A stretch of 64,000 bases of DNA from SURF-43 sp964628985. GTDB lineage: Bacteria; Chloroflexota; Dehalococcoidia; UBA2979. Location: the NCBI GenBank assembly GCA_964628985.1, contig CAZVNJ010000004.1, positions 1 to 64,000 of the forward strand, written 5' to 3'. Below the pieces are notes generated by a model. That model had not been told where the DNA came from. It did no database searches and was given only the letters and a program-made list of their open reading frames with translations. Both the position numbers and the translations under genes were made by a program. Positions 24,171 through 32,745 of this stretch are shown piece by piece (the first letter of the stretch is position 1; each line of letters starts with the position of its first letter).

Positions 24171-25006
24171 CGTGCCGCCTCCGGGTCCGCGAGTTCGACC
24201 ATCGCCTGGGCATACTGCTCGTCCGACGGTGGCGCGCCGTGGAAGTTCGGGTTGTTCTCCATGAAGGAGACTCCCTTCCCCTTCACGGTGTCGAAGATCA
24301 CGCAGGCAGGCTTGCCGCGGACTGACGTCGCCCAGCGCAGGGCCTCATCGATCGCCTCGAAGTTGTGTCCGTCGATGCCGGCGCGCACTTCCCAGCCAAA
24401 GGCTCGGTACTTCTCGTCGAGCGGCTCGGTGCGCATCGTATTCACGGTGAAGTCGTCGTTCTGGATGCCGTTGCGGTCGATGATCGCGATGAGCCCGTCG
24501 ATCTCGTGGTGCGCGGCTGCCATCGCGGCCTCCCACACCTGGCCTTCGTCCTGTTCGCCGTCTCCCATCAGCACGAAGACGCGGTTGTCCATGCCGCGCA
24601 GGCGCATGCCGAGGCGGATGCCGAGGCCGAACGAGAGCCCCATGCCGAGCGCACCTGCGGAGTTCTCGACGCCACCCGGCTTGCCGAGCACAGAGTGCCC
24701 CTGCAGGCGACCGCCCTTGCGGCGGAAGGTTGCGAGTTCCTCGACGGGGAAGTAGCCGGATTCTGCGAGGATGGCGTACTGGGCTGGCGTGCAGTGGCCC
24801 TTGCTCATGATGAAGCGATCCCGCCCAGGCCATGCTGGATCTTCAGGATGATGTCGCATGAAGCGCGTGTACAACACGGCCATGATGTCGATCGCGGACA
24901 TCGAGCCGCCGATGTGGCCCGACTTGGCGCTGTACACCATGTCGACGATGTGCCGGCGGAGACGCCGAGTGAGCGTCCCCAGTTCGGTCGAAGTTGAGGT
25001 GACCAT
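24167..25006 (-). CDS. Transketolase, N-terminal subunit
   Basis: A 279-residue thiamine-diphosphate-binding subunit. GHIGGSMSAIDIMAVLY near residue 30 and the TPP/Mg motif GDGEQDEGQVWEAAMAAAHH ending in IIDRN near 145-180 are diagnostic. It lacks the pyrimidine domain, which is supplied by the overlapping downstream gene. Length matches N-terminal halves of split transketolases. No promoter stands out upstream. Confidence 0.93.
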   Translation of the reverse strand: MVTSTSTELGTLTRRLRRHIVDMVYSAKSGHIGGSMSAIDIMAVLYTRFMRHHPEDPAWPGRDRFIMSKGHCTPAQYAILAESGYFPVEELATFRRKGGRLQGHSVLGKPGGVENSAGALGMGLSFGLGIRLGMRLRGMDNRVFVLMGDGEQDEGQVWEAAMAAAHHEIDGLIAIIDRNGIQNDDFTVNTMRTEPLDEKYRAFGWEVRAGIDGHNFEAIDEALRWATSVRGKPACVIFDTVKGKGVSFMENNPNFHGAPPSDEQYAQAMVELADPEAAR

Positions 25007-25123
25007 CGGAATCCCGCCCCCCGGTTGGCGATCAAGCCGAGTATATGGAGGGAGGCAAAACCGGTCGAATCCGCGCCGAATCTCGAGATGCTGCTATGAC
25101 GAGGCGGTATGGGTTCCTGAAGG

Positions 25124-25306
25124 CTATGCGGAGCAGGCCGAGAAGCCGCAGATTGGGCAGAGGCTGCATCCCTCGCCGAAGACCAACGGTCCCGCGCAGT
25201 GAGGGCAGCGAGGGCCCATCGCGGGACGGGCGCGGCGGATCCGGCGCCCGGTATGAGTCGTCGAGACCGCGACTGAGCTGGCCAACGCAGAATGGTTGAG
25301 AGTCAT
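25124..25306 (-). CDS. SOS-type zinc-ribbon micro-protein (60 residues)
   Basis: A 60-residue protein with a basic N-terminal half and a C-terminal zinc ribbon, CPHCAGPLVFGEGCSLCPIC then GFSAC. This closely resembles the C-terminal ribbon of class II ribonucleotide reductase (NrdJ), as a stand-alone unit. The ATG at 25306 has a strong GAGGTGAT site 5 nt upstream. The promoter 55-84 nt upstream contains a LexA-type box in its spacer and a second box near the transcription start, so the gene is predicted to be tightly SOS-regulated. Function unknown; a link to dNTP supply or DNA repair is speculation. Confidence 0.7.
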   Translation of the reverse strand: MTLNHSALASSVAVSTTHTGRRIRRARPAMGPRCPHCAGPLVFGEGCSLCPICGFSACSA

Positions 25307-25339
25307 CGGATCACCTCAGATGTGTGGGCACCCGGCCTG

Positions 25340-25390
25340 CGAACACCCGTTCTGCAACCGAGGTTAGATAAGAACAAGCGTTCTTGTCAA
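25340..25390 (-). promoter_or_regulatory. Promoter with two LexA-type boxes
   Basis: On the minus strand TTGACA (25390-25385) and TAACCT (25366-25361) are 18 bp apart. The spacer holds AGAACGCTTGTTCT (25384-25371). A second box, AGAACGGGTGTTCG (25353-25340), lies at the expected transcription start. Both match GAAC-N4-GTTC, the core of the Gram-positive LexA box. Box centres are 31 bp apart, about three helical turns. Confidence 0.7.
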
Positions 25391-25412
25391 TCTCAGGGCG
25401 GCAGTGCCGCGG

Positions 25413-26657
25413 CTAGAGCGCCCGTATCCGTCTGGAGCCGCCTGCCGCGACCGCCACGAGGAGGGCCATGAAGCCGCCGGCCGCGAGTGCCCATGTGGTG
25501 CCGGCGACCTCCGCGATGCCGCCGAGGATGACCGGTCCCAGCCATCCGAACCCGATGGCCGTGATCCAGAGGCCGATCACCCGCCCGCGCACCTCGTCCG
25601 GCACGCTCGCCTGAAGGAGCGCCCACTGCAGGGCATCGAACATCGCGGCCATCGCACCGACCGCGACCATGAGGCCGACAGACAGGATGAAGCGATCAGA
25701 GACCGCGAGCCCCAGGAGGCTCAGCGCAAACACCATCGTCACGCCCGCAAGCAGAGGGCCTCGTGGCACCGTCCCAATCAGTTGGGTGAGGGCGAGGGCC
25801 CCCAGCACCCCGCCCAGGCTCGCGCCGAACGTGAGCACGCCGAGGCCGGCCGCACCCACCTCGAGCACTCGGTCGGCCAGGGCAGGCGTAAGTGCCTGGT
25901 AGGAGAATGCGAACACTTCGATCACCACCGCGAGCAGCAGCAGCGTCATCACCGTCGGGATCCGCACCGCGATACGCAACCCCTCGACGGCATCGCCCCA
26001 GAGCGATCGCCGCTCGGGTCCGCCTACGCCGGCGGCGGCAGCCACGTGCAGCGTCGCGTAGGACGCGGCTCCGAGCGCGGACATCGAGGCGGCGATCAGG
26101 AAGACAAGGCCGGGTCCGAACGCCTGCAGCGCGAATCCCGCGGCGGCAGACGCAATCAGCACCACGAAGCGCGATCCGGACGCGTGCAGGCTGATCGCCG
26201 CGGCCATTCGGTCCCGGCCCACGATGTCACCGATGAGGGCCTGCACCGTCGGCTGCTCGCTCGTGCGTGCAATGGCGCCGATGGCCACCACAACGAGGAC
26301 CGGCCAGGCAGCATCCAGCCCTGCGAAACCGAACACTGCCAGCACGCACATCAGCAGCGCCTTGGCGCTGGCGGTGACAAGCAGGATGCGCGGGCGCGGA
26401 AAGCGGTCTGCCACCGCGCCGCCGAACGGACCGAGGAACATGCTTGGCGCTGACCGCGCGGCGAACGAGAGTGCGGCGAGGAAGACCGATCCGCTGGTGT
26501 CGAGTACGAACCAGCCGACGGCAAGGCGTTCCGTCCAGGTCCCGAAGGTGTCCAGGTACGTACCGGCGCAGAGCCGGCGGAACGCCGGGTCGCGAAGCGC
26601 GTCCCAGGCTCGCGCACGCTGTCCCGGCTGTGGCCCGGCTGCAGTTGATTCGGTCAT
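25413..26657 (-). CDS. MFS transporter (EntS/MFS_3-like exporter)
   Basis: A 414-residue protein with about twelve hydrophobic helices. PSMFLGPFGGAVADRFPRPRIL carries the family loop motif between helices 2 and 3, and a matching VPDEVRGRVIGLWITAIG occurs in the second half. ALRDPAFRRLCAGTYLDTFG at the start is typical of MFS_3 exporters such as enterobactin or drug efflux proteins. The substrate is not evident. It is on the same strand as the zinc-ribbon gene downstream, but an SOS-type promoter lies between them. Confidence 0.88.
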   Translation of the reverse strand: MTESTAAGPQPGQRARAWDALRDPAFRRLCAGTYLDTFGTWTERLAVGWFVLDTSGSVFLAALSFAARSAPSMFLGPFGGAVADRFPRPRILLVTASAKALLMCVLAVFGFAGLDAAWPVLVVVAIGAIARTSEQPTVQALIGDIVGRDRMAAAISLHASGSRFVVLIASAAAGFALQAFGPGLVFLIAASMSALGAASYATLHVAAAAGVGGPERRSLWGDAVEGLRIAVRIPTVMTLLLLAVVIEVFAFSYQALTPALADRVLEVGAAGLGVLTFGASLGGVLGALALTQLIGTVPRGPLLAGVTMVFALSLLGLAVSDRFILSVGLMVAVGAMAAMFDALQWALLQASVPDEVRGRVIGLWITAIGFGWLGPVILGGIAEVAGTTWALAAGGFMALLVAVAAGGSRRIRAL

Positions 26658-26713
26658 CGCGGGACTGTAGCGGGACTGTAGGCCGTGCCCAGACGTCAGC
26701 GCGGCGTCATGCG

Positions 26714-27142
26714 TCAGGCGGGCTCGGCGACGAACAGCGGGATCACGCGGGTGGTCTTCGTCTGGTACTCGGCGTAGTTCGGGAACGCCGCCACGGCGAG
26801 CGCCCAGAGCCGAGCGCGCTCGGCCGGGTCGGTGACGAGGCGTGCGCGCATCTCCTGCACGCGTTCGCCATCGCGGACAGTGATCTCTGGGTGCGCAAGG
26901 AGGTTGTAGTACCAGACCGGGTGCTTCGGCGCCCCCCCGATCGAGGCGACAAGGACGTACCGGTCACCGTCGACGACGCGCATCAGCGGCGTCTTCCGGA
27001 TGGCTCCCGAGTGCCGGCCGGTGTGCGTGACGAGCACCACGGCGAGGTCGCGCAGGGTCATACCCTCACGGCCGTTGCTGGACTCGATCCGCTCCACCTG
27101 CTTGCGGACCCACTCAGTGGGGCTCGGCTGGTACTCGGGCAC
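26714..27142 (-). CDS. Deazaflavin (F420)-dependent nitroreductase family protein
   Basis: A 142-residue split beta-barrel flavin-type protein resembling the Ddn family. LRDLAVVLVTHTGRHSGAIRKTPLM carries the family strand motif, followed by YVLVASIGGAPKHPVWYYNLLAHPEI and NYAEYQTKTTRVIPLFV. Members use F420 to reduce nitroimidazoles or quinones. The start is the GTG at 27142, preceded by a strong AGGAGG; longer readings to 27376 run into the neighbouring gene. Confidence 0.88.
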   Translation of the reverse strand: MPEYQPSPTEWVRKQVERIESSNGREGMTLRDLAVVLVTHTGRHSGAIRKTPLMRVVDGDRYVLVASIGGAPKHPVWYYNLLAHPEITVRDGERVQEMRARLVTDPAERARLWALAVAAFPNYAEYQTKTTRVIPLFVAEPA

Positions 27143-27185
27143 GTGCGCCTCCTGCTGCAGATCCAGCGTAGCCCTCCCGCCAGCC

Positions 27186-27836
27186 CTACCAGCGCACGGC
27201 GCCCACCCCGAGGGCGCCCACCGCTGCAGCATTCGAAGCCTCTGCCACCACCGAGGCGACCCTGGAGTCGTCGAGTCGGGCTCCCGGAGTCCCCGCACCA
27301 GCGTCGATGATGACGCCTGCACCCCCGCTCGAGGCGACACCCAGGGCGGCCTCGCCCACGGCCTCCGAGGAGACAATCACCTGCGCTCCGCTTGCGACAG
27401 CGGCGGCGATCGTGGCCTCGTCGTCCGTCTCCACGCCCCAGGCACGCACCGTCCGGGACTCCGCGAGCGCATCCAGCACTGCGCGCTGCCCCGCATCCGG
27501 GACGTGGTTGAACAGCGCCACGTCCAGGTACCCGTCATCACTCACCCGTGCCGCTGCCGCGCGGAGTTGCGCCTCCAGGGTCGAGTCCGGCGCAGGCCGC
27601 TCGATGCGCGAGACCACCACCAGCCGCGGACGCTCGCTCGCGGTCACGCGCCCGATGATCGCTTCCACGCCGCCTTCGTGTTCGCGAGCGTCGACGAGCA
27701 GCAGCGTGATCCCCTGCGCTAGCGCCGCACCGAGTGTGGCGCCGGCCGCGGCCTCATCGAGGCCCTCGAGGGCGCGCATCGCTAGGCCAACCTCGGAGAC
27801 CATCCACTCGGTACTGCCCAGCCGCCGATAGCGCAT
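27186..27836 (-). CDS. Aldo/keto-reductase-like protein, degenerate
   Basis: About 216 residues. The N terminus MRYRRLGSTEWMVSEVGLA is the classical start of aldo/keto reductases, and later strands (VDAREHEGG, LDVALFNHVPDAGQ, RAWGVETDDE) follow the barrel. The protein is about 100 residues shorter than usual. The catalytic Tyr and Lys motifs are absent, and the C terminus is a low-complexity Ala/Gly/Val run. It may be a decayed enzyme or a repurposed barrel. It is divergent from the small membrane gene at 27899. Confidence 0.65.
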   Translation of the reverse strand: MRYRRLGSTEWMVSEVGLAMRALEGLDEAAAGATLGAALAQGITLLLVDAREHEGGVEAIIGRVTASERPRLVVVSRIERPAPDSTLEAQLRAAAARVSDDGYLDVALFNHVPDAGQRAVLDALAESRTVRAWGVETDDEATIAAAVASGAQVIVSSEAVGEAALGVASSGGAGVIIDAGAGTPGARLDDSRVASVVAEASNAAAVGALGVGAVRW

Positions 27837-27898
27837 CACGACCTCCACGCGTGCAGACTCGGCTGCCCGCCGCGCTACGATGCGGCCCGGAGGCCCTC

Positions 27899-28087
27899 GT
27901 GTCCAACGCGATCCGGACGATCCTCAGCGCCGTGTTCGTCGTGGGCCTCGGCTACGGCGCATACCTGTATTTCCTGCGTCCCGCGCAATTCCGTCGATGG
28001 CGCGGGAGGTTGATGCTCGTCGGCTACGCGTATGTCATATCGATCCTGATCTCCGCCGCGATCCGCCTGCTGGGCTGGGGCACCTGA
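27899..28087 (+). CDS. Small membrane protein, unknown (62 residues)
   Basis: GTG-initiated (VSNAIRTILSAVFVVGLG), with two hydrophobic helices separated by RPAQFRRWRGRL. GGAGG lies 6-7 nt upstream. It ends 14 nt before the glycerate kinase GTG and is probably co-transcribed with it. No family assigned. Confidence 0.6.
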   Translation: MSNAIRTILSAVFVVGLGYGAYLYFLRPAQFRRWRGRLMLVGYAYVISILISAAIRLLGWGT

Positions 28088-28101
28088 GCGGAGGCTCCGT
28101 C

Positions 28102-29238
28102 GTGCGCATCCTTGTCGCCCCGCAGGAGTTCAAGGGATCGCTGACGGCTGCGCAGGCCGCCACGACGATCGCGCGCGGCCTGCGGCTGGGAGGACGCGGG
28201 GCGGGTGTCCCGATCGAGATTGACCTGCTGCCGTTTGCTGATGGCGGACCGGGCACGGCGGCGATCGTCTCGCAGGTGCTGGGGGGGCGCGCCGTCAGCG
28301 TGACGGTGCCTGGGCCGCTTGGGACCTCCGTCGAGGCTGAGTACGCCCTCGTCCCCGGCGCCGGCGACGCCAGCCGCTCCCTGGCAGTCATCGACAGTGC
28401 GGCCGCGTGTGGTCTGGTACTCGTGCCGGAAGCCGCCCGTGACCCGCTGCGCGGGTCCAGTGCCGGCGTCGGCGCACTCGTCCTCGACGCCGTCCAACGA
28501 GGGGCGCGACGCGTGGTGCTTGGCGTGGGCGGCACGGCCACCAACGACGGTGGGGCCGGCGTGGCGCAGGCGCTCGGGCTGCGTCTGCTGGACGCGGCGG
28601 GTGACTCGCTCCCGGCCGGCGCAACTCACCTTGCACGGCTGGCGCGGGTTCAGCGCGGCGCACCGTTGCCTCCTCTGGAGCTGCGGATTGCCGTGGATGT
28701 CCGCAATCCGCTGCTCGGCCCGGAGGGCGCGACTGCCGTGTACGGGGCGCAGAAGGGCGTGCGGGACTGGCAGGCGCCCGCGCTCGAAGGGGCACTGGCG
28801 CGGTGGGCGGAACGGCTGCGCCTGGACCTCGGCCTCGATCTGGCCTCCGTCGCCGGGGCTGGTGCCGGGGGCGGCCTCCCCTGTGGCCTCCTGGCGGCGG
28901 TTCCAGGCGCCAGCATCGAACCTGGCGCCGCGCTCGTCGGAGAGGTGGTGGGGCTCCGGGCGCGCATCGAGGCGTGCGATCTCGTAGTCACAGGGGAAGG
29001 GACGCTGGACGCCCAGACTGCATACGGCAAGGCGGTTGCGCATGTCGCCGCCGTTGCCTCCGAGTCCGGCCGTCCCTGCCTGGCGGTTGCCGGCCAGATT
29101 GAGGCGCGTCCGGCCTCGGTCGCGGACGCGGAGGCGGCGACACCCGACCGCGCCGCCCGTGAAGCGACGCGGGACGACCCAGGCCCCACGGTGGAAGCTG
29201 CGGCAGCCCGGCTGATTCGGCGGTGGCTCGCCCGCTGA
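28102..29238 (+). CDS. Glycerate kinase (GlxK-type)
   Basis: A 378-residue kinase that phosphorylates glycerate, probably giving 2-phosphoglycerate as in the GlxK family. The start VVRILVAPQEFKGSLTAAQA matches the family (APDSFKGSLSA-like), as do LPFADGGPGT, VVLGVGGTATNDGGAG and CDLVVTGEGTLDAQTAYGKA. The GTG at 28102 is preceded by GGAGG; the longer reading from 27880 overlaps the small membrane gene. The C-terminal 25 residues are Ala/Asp-rich and poorly conserved-looking. Confidence 0.92.
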   Translation: MRILVAPQEFKGSLTAAQAATTIARGLRLGGRGAGVPIEIDLLPFADGGPGTAAIVSQVLGGRAVSVTVPGPLGTSVEAEYALVPGAGDASRSLAVIDSAAACGLVLVPEAARDPLRGSSAGVGALVLDAVQRGARRVVLGVGGTATNDGGAGVAQALGLRLLDAAGDSLPAGATHLARLARVQRGAPLPPLELRIAVDVRNPLLGPEGATAVYGAQKGVRDWQAPALEGALARWAERLRLDLGLDLASVAGAGAGGGLPCGLLAAVPGASIEPGAALVGEVVGLRARIEACDLVVTGEGTLDAQTAYGKAVAHVAAVASESGRPCLAVAGQIEARPASVADAEAATPDRAAREATRDDPGPTVEAAAARLIRRWLAR

Positions 29239-29383
29239 CGGTGCACCACCGTTCGACCGTTCCTGTGTTGGCGATCCGCGTCACTGATCGCCGAATCCCG
29301 CCCCCACACTGGCCTTCCGCTGGGTATCCTGAAAAAAGTGGCGGAAATTCTGGCCGATCGGGCTCTGATCCGCTGAAAGCCCC

Positions 29384-29412
29384 TTGACACTCTGCCCGCT
29401 CGGGTAAATGAT
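29384..29412 (+). promoter_or_regulatory. Predicted promoter of the HU-like gene
   Basis: A perfect TTGACA (29384-29389), a 17-bp spacer, then AATGAT (29407-29412). Transcription would start near 29419, giving a leader of about 67 nt. The remaining gap from 29239 shows an A-run at 29333-29338 but no other feature. Confidence 0.6.
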
Positions 29413-29485
29413 GACCCGCGTAATCGCTTGAGCCGCGTCTGGTCCGAGTGGGCCGCAGCGGCGGGGAGTTCCTCGGAGGACCACG

Positions 29486-29791
29486 ATGACCAAGGGTGAG
29501 TTGGTGGCTCTGGTCGCCGCCCAGGCCGGTACCGGCAGTGGCGACACGGAGAAAGTCCTGGACGCCTTCCGTGACGTCATCCAGGCCAAGGTGAAGGCTG
29601 GCGACGACATCGCCTATCCAGGCCTCGGCAAGTTCAGCCGCGTGGCGCGGAAGGCGCGCATGGGGCGCAATCCGCAGACCGGCGAAGCCATCAAGGTGGC
29701 CGCGAGCAAGGCACCGAAGTTCACTGCCGCCGCCGGCCTGAAGGCCGTCGTAAACGGCGCACCGGCGCCGAAGTTGGCGAAGGCCAAGTAG
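29486..29791 (+). CDS. HU-family DNA-binding protein
   Basis: A 101-residue histone-like protein. MTKGELVALVAAQAG begins the dimerisation helices, KVLDAFRDVIQAKVKAG follows, and the DNA-binding arm region is GLGKFSRVARKARMGRNPQTGEAIKV. This is the HU/IHF signature. The C-terminal tail is short and Lys/Ala/Pro-rich. It should bind and bend DNA non-specifically in the nucleoid. It is monocistronic, with its own promoter and terminator. Confidence 0.95.
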   Translation: MTKGELVALVAAQAGTGSGDTEKVLDAFRDVIQAKVKAGDDIAYPGLGKFSRVARKARMGRNPQTGEAIKVAASKAPKFTAAAGLKAVVNGAPAPKLAKAK

Positions 29792-29828
29792 CCCCAGCAG
29801 GGGCCAGTCCCGCGACCTCGACAAGCCG

Positions 29829-29891
29829 CACCACCCTCGGGTGGTGTCGAGGCCGCGCCACGAGAGCCACCCGCCCGGGTGGCTCTCGCTT
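29829..29891 (+). terminator. Tandem terminator hairpins after the HU-like gene
   Basis: Two successive perfect stems: CACCACCC / GGGTGGTG (29829-29846) and a 13-bp stem CGAGAGCCACCCG / CGGGTGGCTCTCG (29861-29888) followed by CTT. The second is a convincing terminator. Confidence 0.75.
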
Positions 29892-30022
29892 CGTCCGGCT
29901 CCGGCCTGCCGTGCGGCAGCGTGGCGGCGATGCTGATGCGACGAGTGCAGACTGGTTATCAGGCGGCGCGAATGGCCGCGTGCTGTCAACGGCCACCTTG
30001 CTGATCAGGCCCTTTGGATTCG

Positions 30023-30051
30023 TTGACACTCACTACACCCGCGCCTACGCT
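30023..30051 (+). promoter_or_regulatory. Predicted promoter of the nuo operon
   Basis: A perfect TTGACA (30023-30028), a 17-bp spacer, and TACGCT (30046-30051). Transcription would begin near 30058, upstream of nuoA. The gap 29892-30022 shows nothing else that I can support. Confidence 0.7.
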
Positions 30052-30128
30052 CCGAAATCGGTGGGTAGATGCCGTTCGCGGCACTGTTTTCATGCCTATC
30101 GACGGCGCGTTGGAAGGCCGACATCCCG

Positions 30129-30503
30129 GTGAACGAGGCCAACGCACTCTTCTCGAACTACCTCGCGGTCATCCTCGGTGTTGGCATCGGTTTTATTCTC
30201 GTCTTCACCGCGCTGATCGCCTCCCGGCTGCTGGCACCGTTCTCCCCCGGCCGTGACAAGGGCACGACCTACGAGTGCGGCATGCTGCCGCTGCGGCGCG
30301 CCTCCACCAATGTGGGCATGCGCTTCTACCTGTACGCGATCCTCTTCGTCATCTTCGACGTCGAAGCCGTCTTCATCTTCCCGTGGGCCGTGTCCTTCAT
30401 GGACGTCGGCGTCTTCGCCTACTGGCTCATGGTCCTGTTCATTGGCATCCTCGCACTCGGCCTTGGCTACGCGTGGAAGAAGGGGGCCCTCCAGTGGCGA
30501 TGA
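30129..30503 (+). CDS. nuoA: NADH-quinone oxidoreductase subunit A
   Basis: A 124-residue membrane subunit of complex I with three transmembrane helices. The conserved YECGMLP loop (KGTTYECGMLP) and FDVEAVFIFPWA are diagnostic. The GTG at 30129 gives VNEANALFSNYLAV, the normal N terminus, with GGAAGG upstream; an ATG at 30069 would add 20 residues. First gene of the operon. The stop overlaps the nuoB ATG by 4 nt. Confidence 0.93.
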   Translation: MNEANALFSNYLAVILGVGIGFILVFTALIASRLLAPFSPGRDKGTTYECGMLPLRRASTNVGMRFYLYAILFVIFDVEAVFIFPWAVSFMDVGVFAYWLMVLFIGILALGLGYAWKKGALQWR

Positions 30504-31111
30504 CCACCGCAACCCCGGACGCACCCGCGACGACGCCGGCGATCGAGCCGTCGCTGCCCGTCATCCCTGTCCTGCCGACGGAGCACCCGCTGGAGGCGCC
30601 GCGCCTCGCGCCGCTTGAGGTGGTGCCGGGCCGCGCGCTCTACAAGCAGATCCTCCCCGGCATCGTGCAGGCGCCGCTGGACCTGCTGCTCGCCGCCGGC
30701 CGCAAGTCGTCGCTCTGGCCCATGACCTTCGGACTCGCCTGCTGCGCCATCGAGATGATCGCGACCTACATGTCGCACTACGACCTTGACCGCTTCGGGA
30801 TTGTGCCGTGGCCGTCGCCGCGCCAGAGCGATGTGATGATCGTCGCGGGCACCGTGACGAAGAAGATGGCCCCGGCCGTCAAACTGCTGTACGACCAGAT
30901 GCCGAACCCCAAGTGGGTCATCTCGATGGGCGCCTGCGCGACCAACGGCGGCCCCTACACCCGCTACGACCGCGTCTTGCAGGGCGTCGACAAGATCATT
31001 CCAGTCGACGTCTATGTGCCCGGGTGCCCCCCGCGGCCTGAGGCGCTGCTCGACTCGCTCCTCGCCCTCCAGGAACTCGTCATGGAGGAGCGCGGGAGCA
31101 CGGGCCGATGA
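30500..31111 (+). CDS. nuoB: NADH-quinone oxidoreductase subunit B
   Basis: A 203-residue iron-sulfur subunit carrying cluster N2. The tandem cysteines C81-C82 (FGLACCAIEM), C146 (GACATNGG) and C176 (VPGCPPRPE) form the four-ligand set. An N-terminal Pro/Ala-rich extension of about 45 residues precedes the core and is longer than in most NuoB. The ATG at 30500 overlaps the nuoA stop. N2 passes electrons to quinone at the interface with NuoD. Confidence 0.96.
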   Translation: MTTATPDAPATTPAIEPSLPVIPVLPTEHPLEAPRLAPLEVVPGRALYKQILPGIVQAPLDLLLAAGRKSSLWPMTFGLACCAIEMIATYMSHYDLDRFGIVPWPSPRQSDVMIVAGTVTKKMAPAVKLLYDQMPNPKWVISMGACATNGGPYTRYDRVLQGVDKIIPVDVYVPGCPPRPEALLDSLLALQELVMEERGSTGR

Positions 31112-31620
31112 CGACACAGGACCTCACCGGCACCATCTGGGCCGAAGTCGACCGCGCCCTTGCAGGCGTCACCGTCCGCGCGGAGCGAGGCGTGTTGGAC
31201 GTCATCGTCTTCATCCCACGCGACGAGGTGATCCGCGGCCTGCGCGCCCTCAAGCGCGACCCGGGGCTGTCGTTCGACTACTTGCGCTGCCTCACGGCGG
31301 TGGACAACGAGGAGGAGGGGATGGACGTCGTCTATCACCTCTACTCGACCACCAAGAAGCACAACCTCACCGTGAAGACGACGCTGCCGAACGAGGATCT
31401 GACGGTGGACACGGCGACGTCGGTGTGGCGCGGCGCGAACTGGCTCGAACGGGAGACCGCCGAGATGTTCGGCATCCGCTTCCGCGGCCATCCGGACCCG
31501 CGCACGCTGCTGATGCCCGAGGACATGGACGACACCTTCCCGCTGCGCAAGTCGCACCCCCTCGCAGAGATCGAAGTGCTGCAGGGCGAGGGCATGGGCT
31601 ACACCGAGGAGGACCGCTAG
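31108..31620 (+). CDS. nuoC: NADH-quinone oxidoreductase subunit C
   Basis: A 170-residue 30-kDa-type hydrophilic subunit of the connecting arm. The conserved stretches are FDYLRCLTAVD, VYHLYSTTKKHNLTVKT, LPNEDLTVDTATSVWRGANW and the signature ERETAEMFGIRFRGHPD ... RTLLMPEDM. The start overlaps the nuoB stop by 4 nt, and nuoD begins directly after the stop. NuoC and NuoD are separate here, not fused. Confidence 0.96.
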   Translation: MTTQDLTGTIWAEVDRALAGVTVRAERGVLDVIVFIPRDEVIRGLRALKRDPGLSFDYLRCLTAVDNEEEGMDVVYHLYSTTKKHNLTVKTTLPNEDLTVDTATSVWRGANWLERETAEMFGIRFRGHPDPRTLLMPEDMDDTFPLRKSHPLAEIEVLQGEGMGYTEEDR

Positions 31621-32745
31621 ATGGTCGCCTCACCGCAACACGAGTTCGAGACGCAGGACCTGCTGATCAACGTCGGACCCCAGCACCCGTCCACGCACGG
31701 CGTGTTCCGGATGGTGCTGACGATCGACGGCGAAGTGGTCAAGGACGTCGTGCCGTACATCGGCTACCTCCACCGAGGCGCCGAGAAGCTCTGCGAGACG
31801 ATGGACTTCCGCCAGGGCATCGGCTTCATGGACCGCACGGAGTACCTCGCGGCCCACAACGCCGAACTGTCCTACGTCATGGCTGTTGAGGCGCTCGCTG
31901 GCCTCGAGGTCCCCGAGCGCGCGCAGTGGATCCGCACGATCCTCTGCGAGTTGAACCGGCTCTCCTCGCACTTCATGTTCCTCGGCGCCTTCGGCATCGA
32001 CGTCGGCGTGTTCGGTACCCCATTCATCTACGCGTGGCGCGAGCGCGAGGCGATCATCGACCTGTTCGAGGAGATCTCGGGCGACCGCATGATGTACGCC
32101 TACTTCCGCCCGGGCGGACTGGCGTGGGACGTGCCGCTCAACTTCAAGGAGCGCGTCCGCGAGGTGCTGAAGAGCACGAACCAGGGCATCAAGGACTTCG
32201 ACGAACTGCTCACCCAGAACGAGATCTTCCGTGCCCGCACCGAGGGCATCGGGGTGATCTCCGCTGAGGACGCCATCGACTGGGGCATGTCTGGCCCGTC
32301 CATTCGTGCCTCTGGCGTACCGCTGGATGTGCGCCGGGACGAGCCGTACCTGAAGTACGCCGACCTCGACTTCGACGTGATCACGGGCGAGCACGGAGAC
32401 GTGTTCGACCGGTACTACTGCCGCCTGTTGGAGATGCGCGAGTCGGTGAAGATCATCGAGCAGTGCCTCCAGCGGTTGGAGCCGGGCATCATCGTGCCGG
32501 ACAAGATGCCGCGCATGCTGCGCGCCGCCCCGGGTGAGATCTATGTCCGCACCGAGGCCCCGCGGGGCGAGTACGGCATCTACATGGTGAGCAAGGGCGG
32601 CAACCGGCCGTACCGCCTGAAGGTCCGCAGCGCTTGCCTTTCCAACCTCCAGGCGCTGAAGCAGATGTCCGTCGACCAGTACGTGGCCGACGCCATCATC
32701 GTGCTCGGCTCCATCGACATCGTGCTGAGCGAGGTTGACCGCTAG
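31621..32745 (+). CDS. nuoD: NADH-quinone oxidoreductase subunit D
   Basis: A 374-residue 49-kDa-type subunit related to hydrogenase large subunits. The N-terminal INVGPQHPSTHGVFR holds the quinone-site His loop. YLHRGAEKLCE, LNRLSSHFMF and the C-terminal VLGSIDIVLSEVDR are typical. It forms the quinone-reduction chamber with NuoB. There is no gap after nuoC, and the nuoH GTG overlaps the last base of the stop codon. Confidence 0.97.
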   Translation: MVASPQHEFETQDLLINVGPQHPSTHGVFRMVLTIDGEVVKDVVPYIGYLHRGAEKLCETMDFRQGIGFMDRTEYLAAHNAELSYVMAVEALAGLEVPERAQWIRTILCELNRLSSHFMFLGAFGIDVGVFGTPFIYAWREREAIIDLFEEISGDRMMYAYFRPGGLAWDVPLNFKERVREVLKSTNQGIKDFDELLTQNEIFRARTEGIGVISAEDAIDWGMSGPSIRASGVPLDVRRDEPYLKYADLDFDVITGEHGDVFDRYYCRLLEMRESVKIIEQCLQRLEPGIIVPDKMPRMLRAAPGEIYVRTEAPRGEYGIYMVSKGGNRPYRLKVRSACLSNLQALKQMSVDQYVADAIIVLGSIDIVLSEVDR

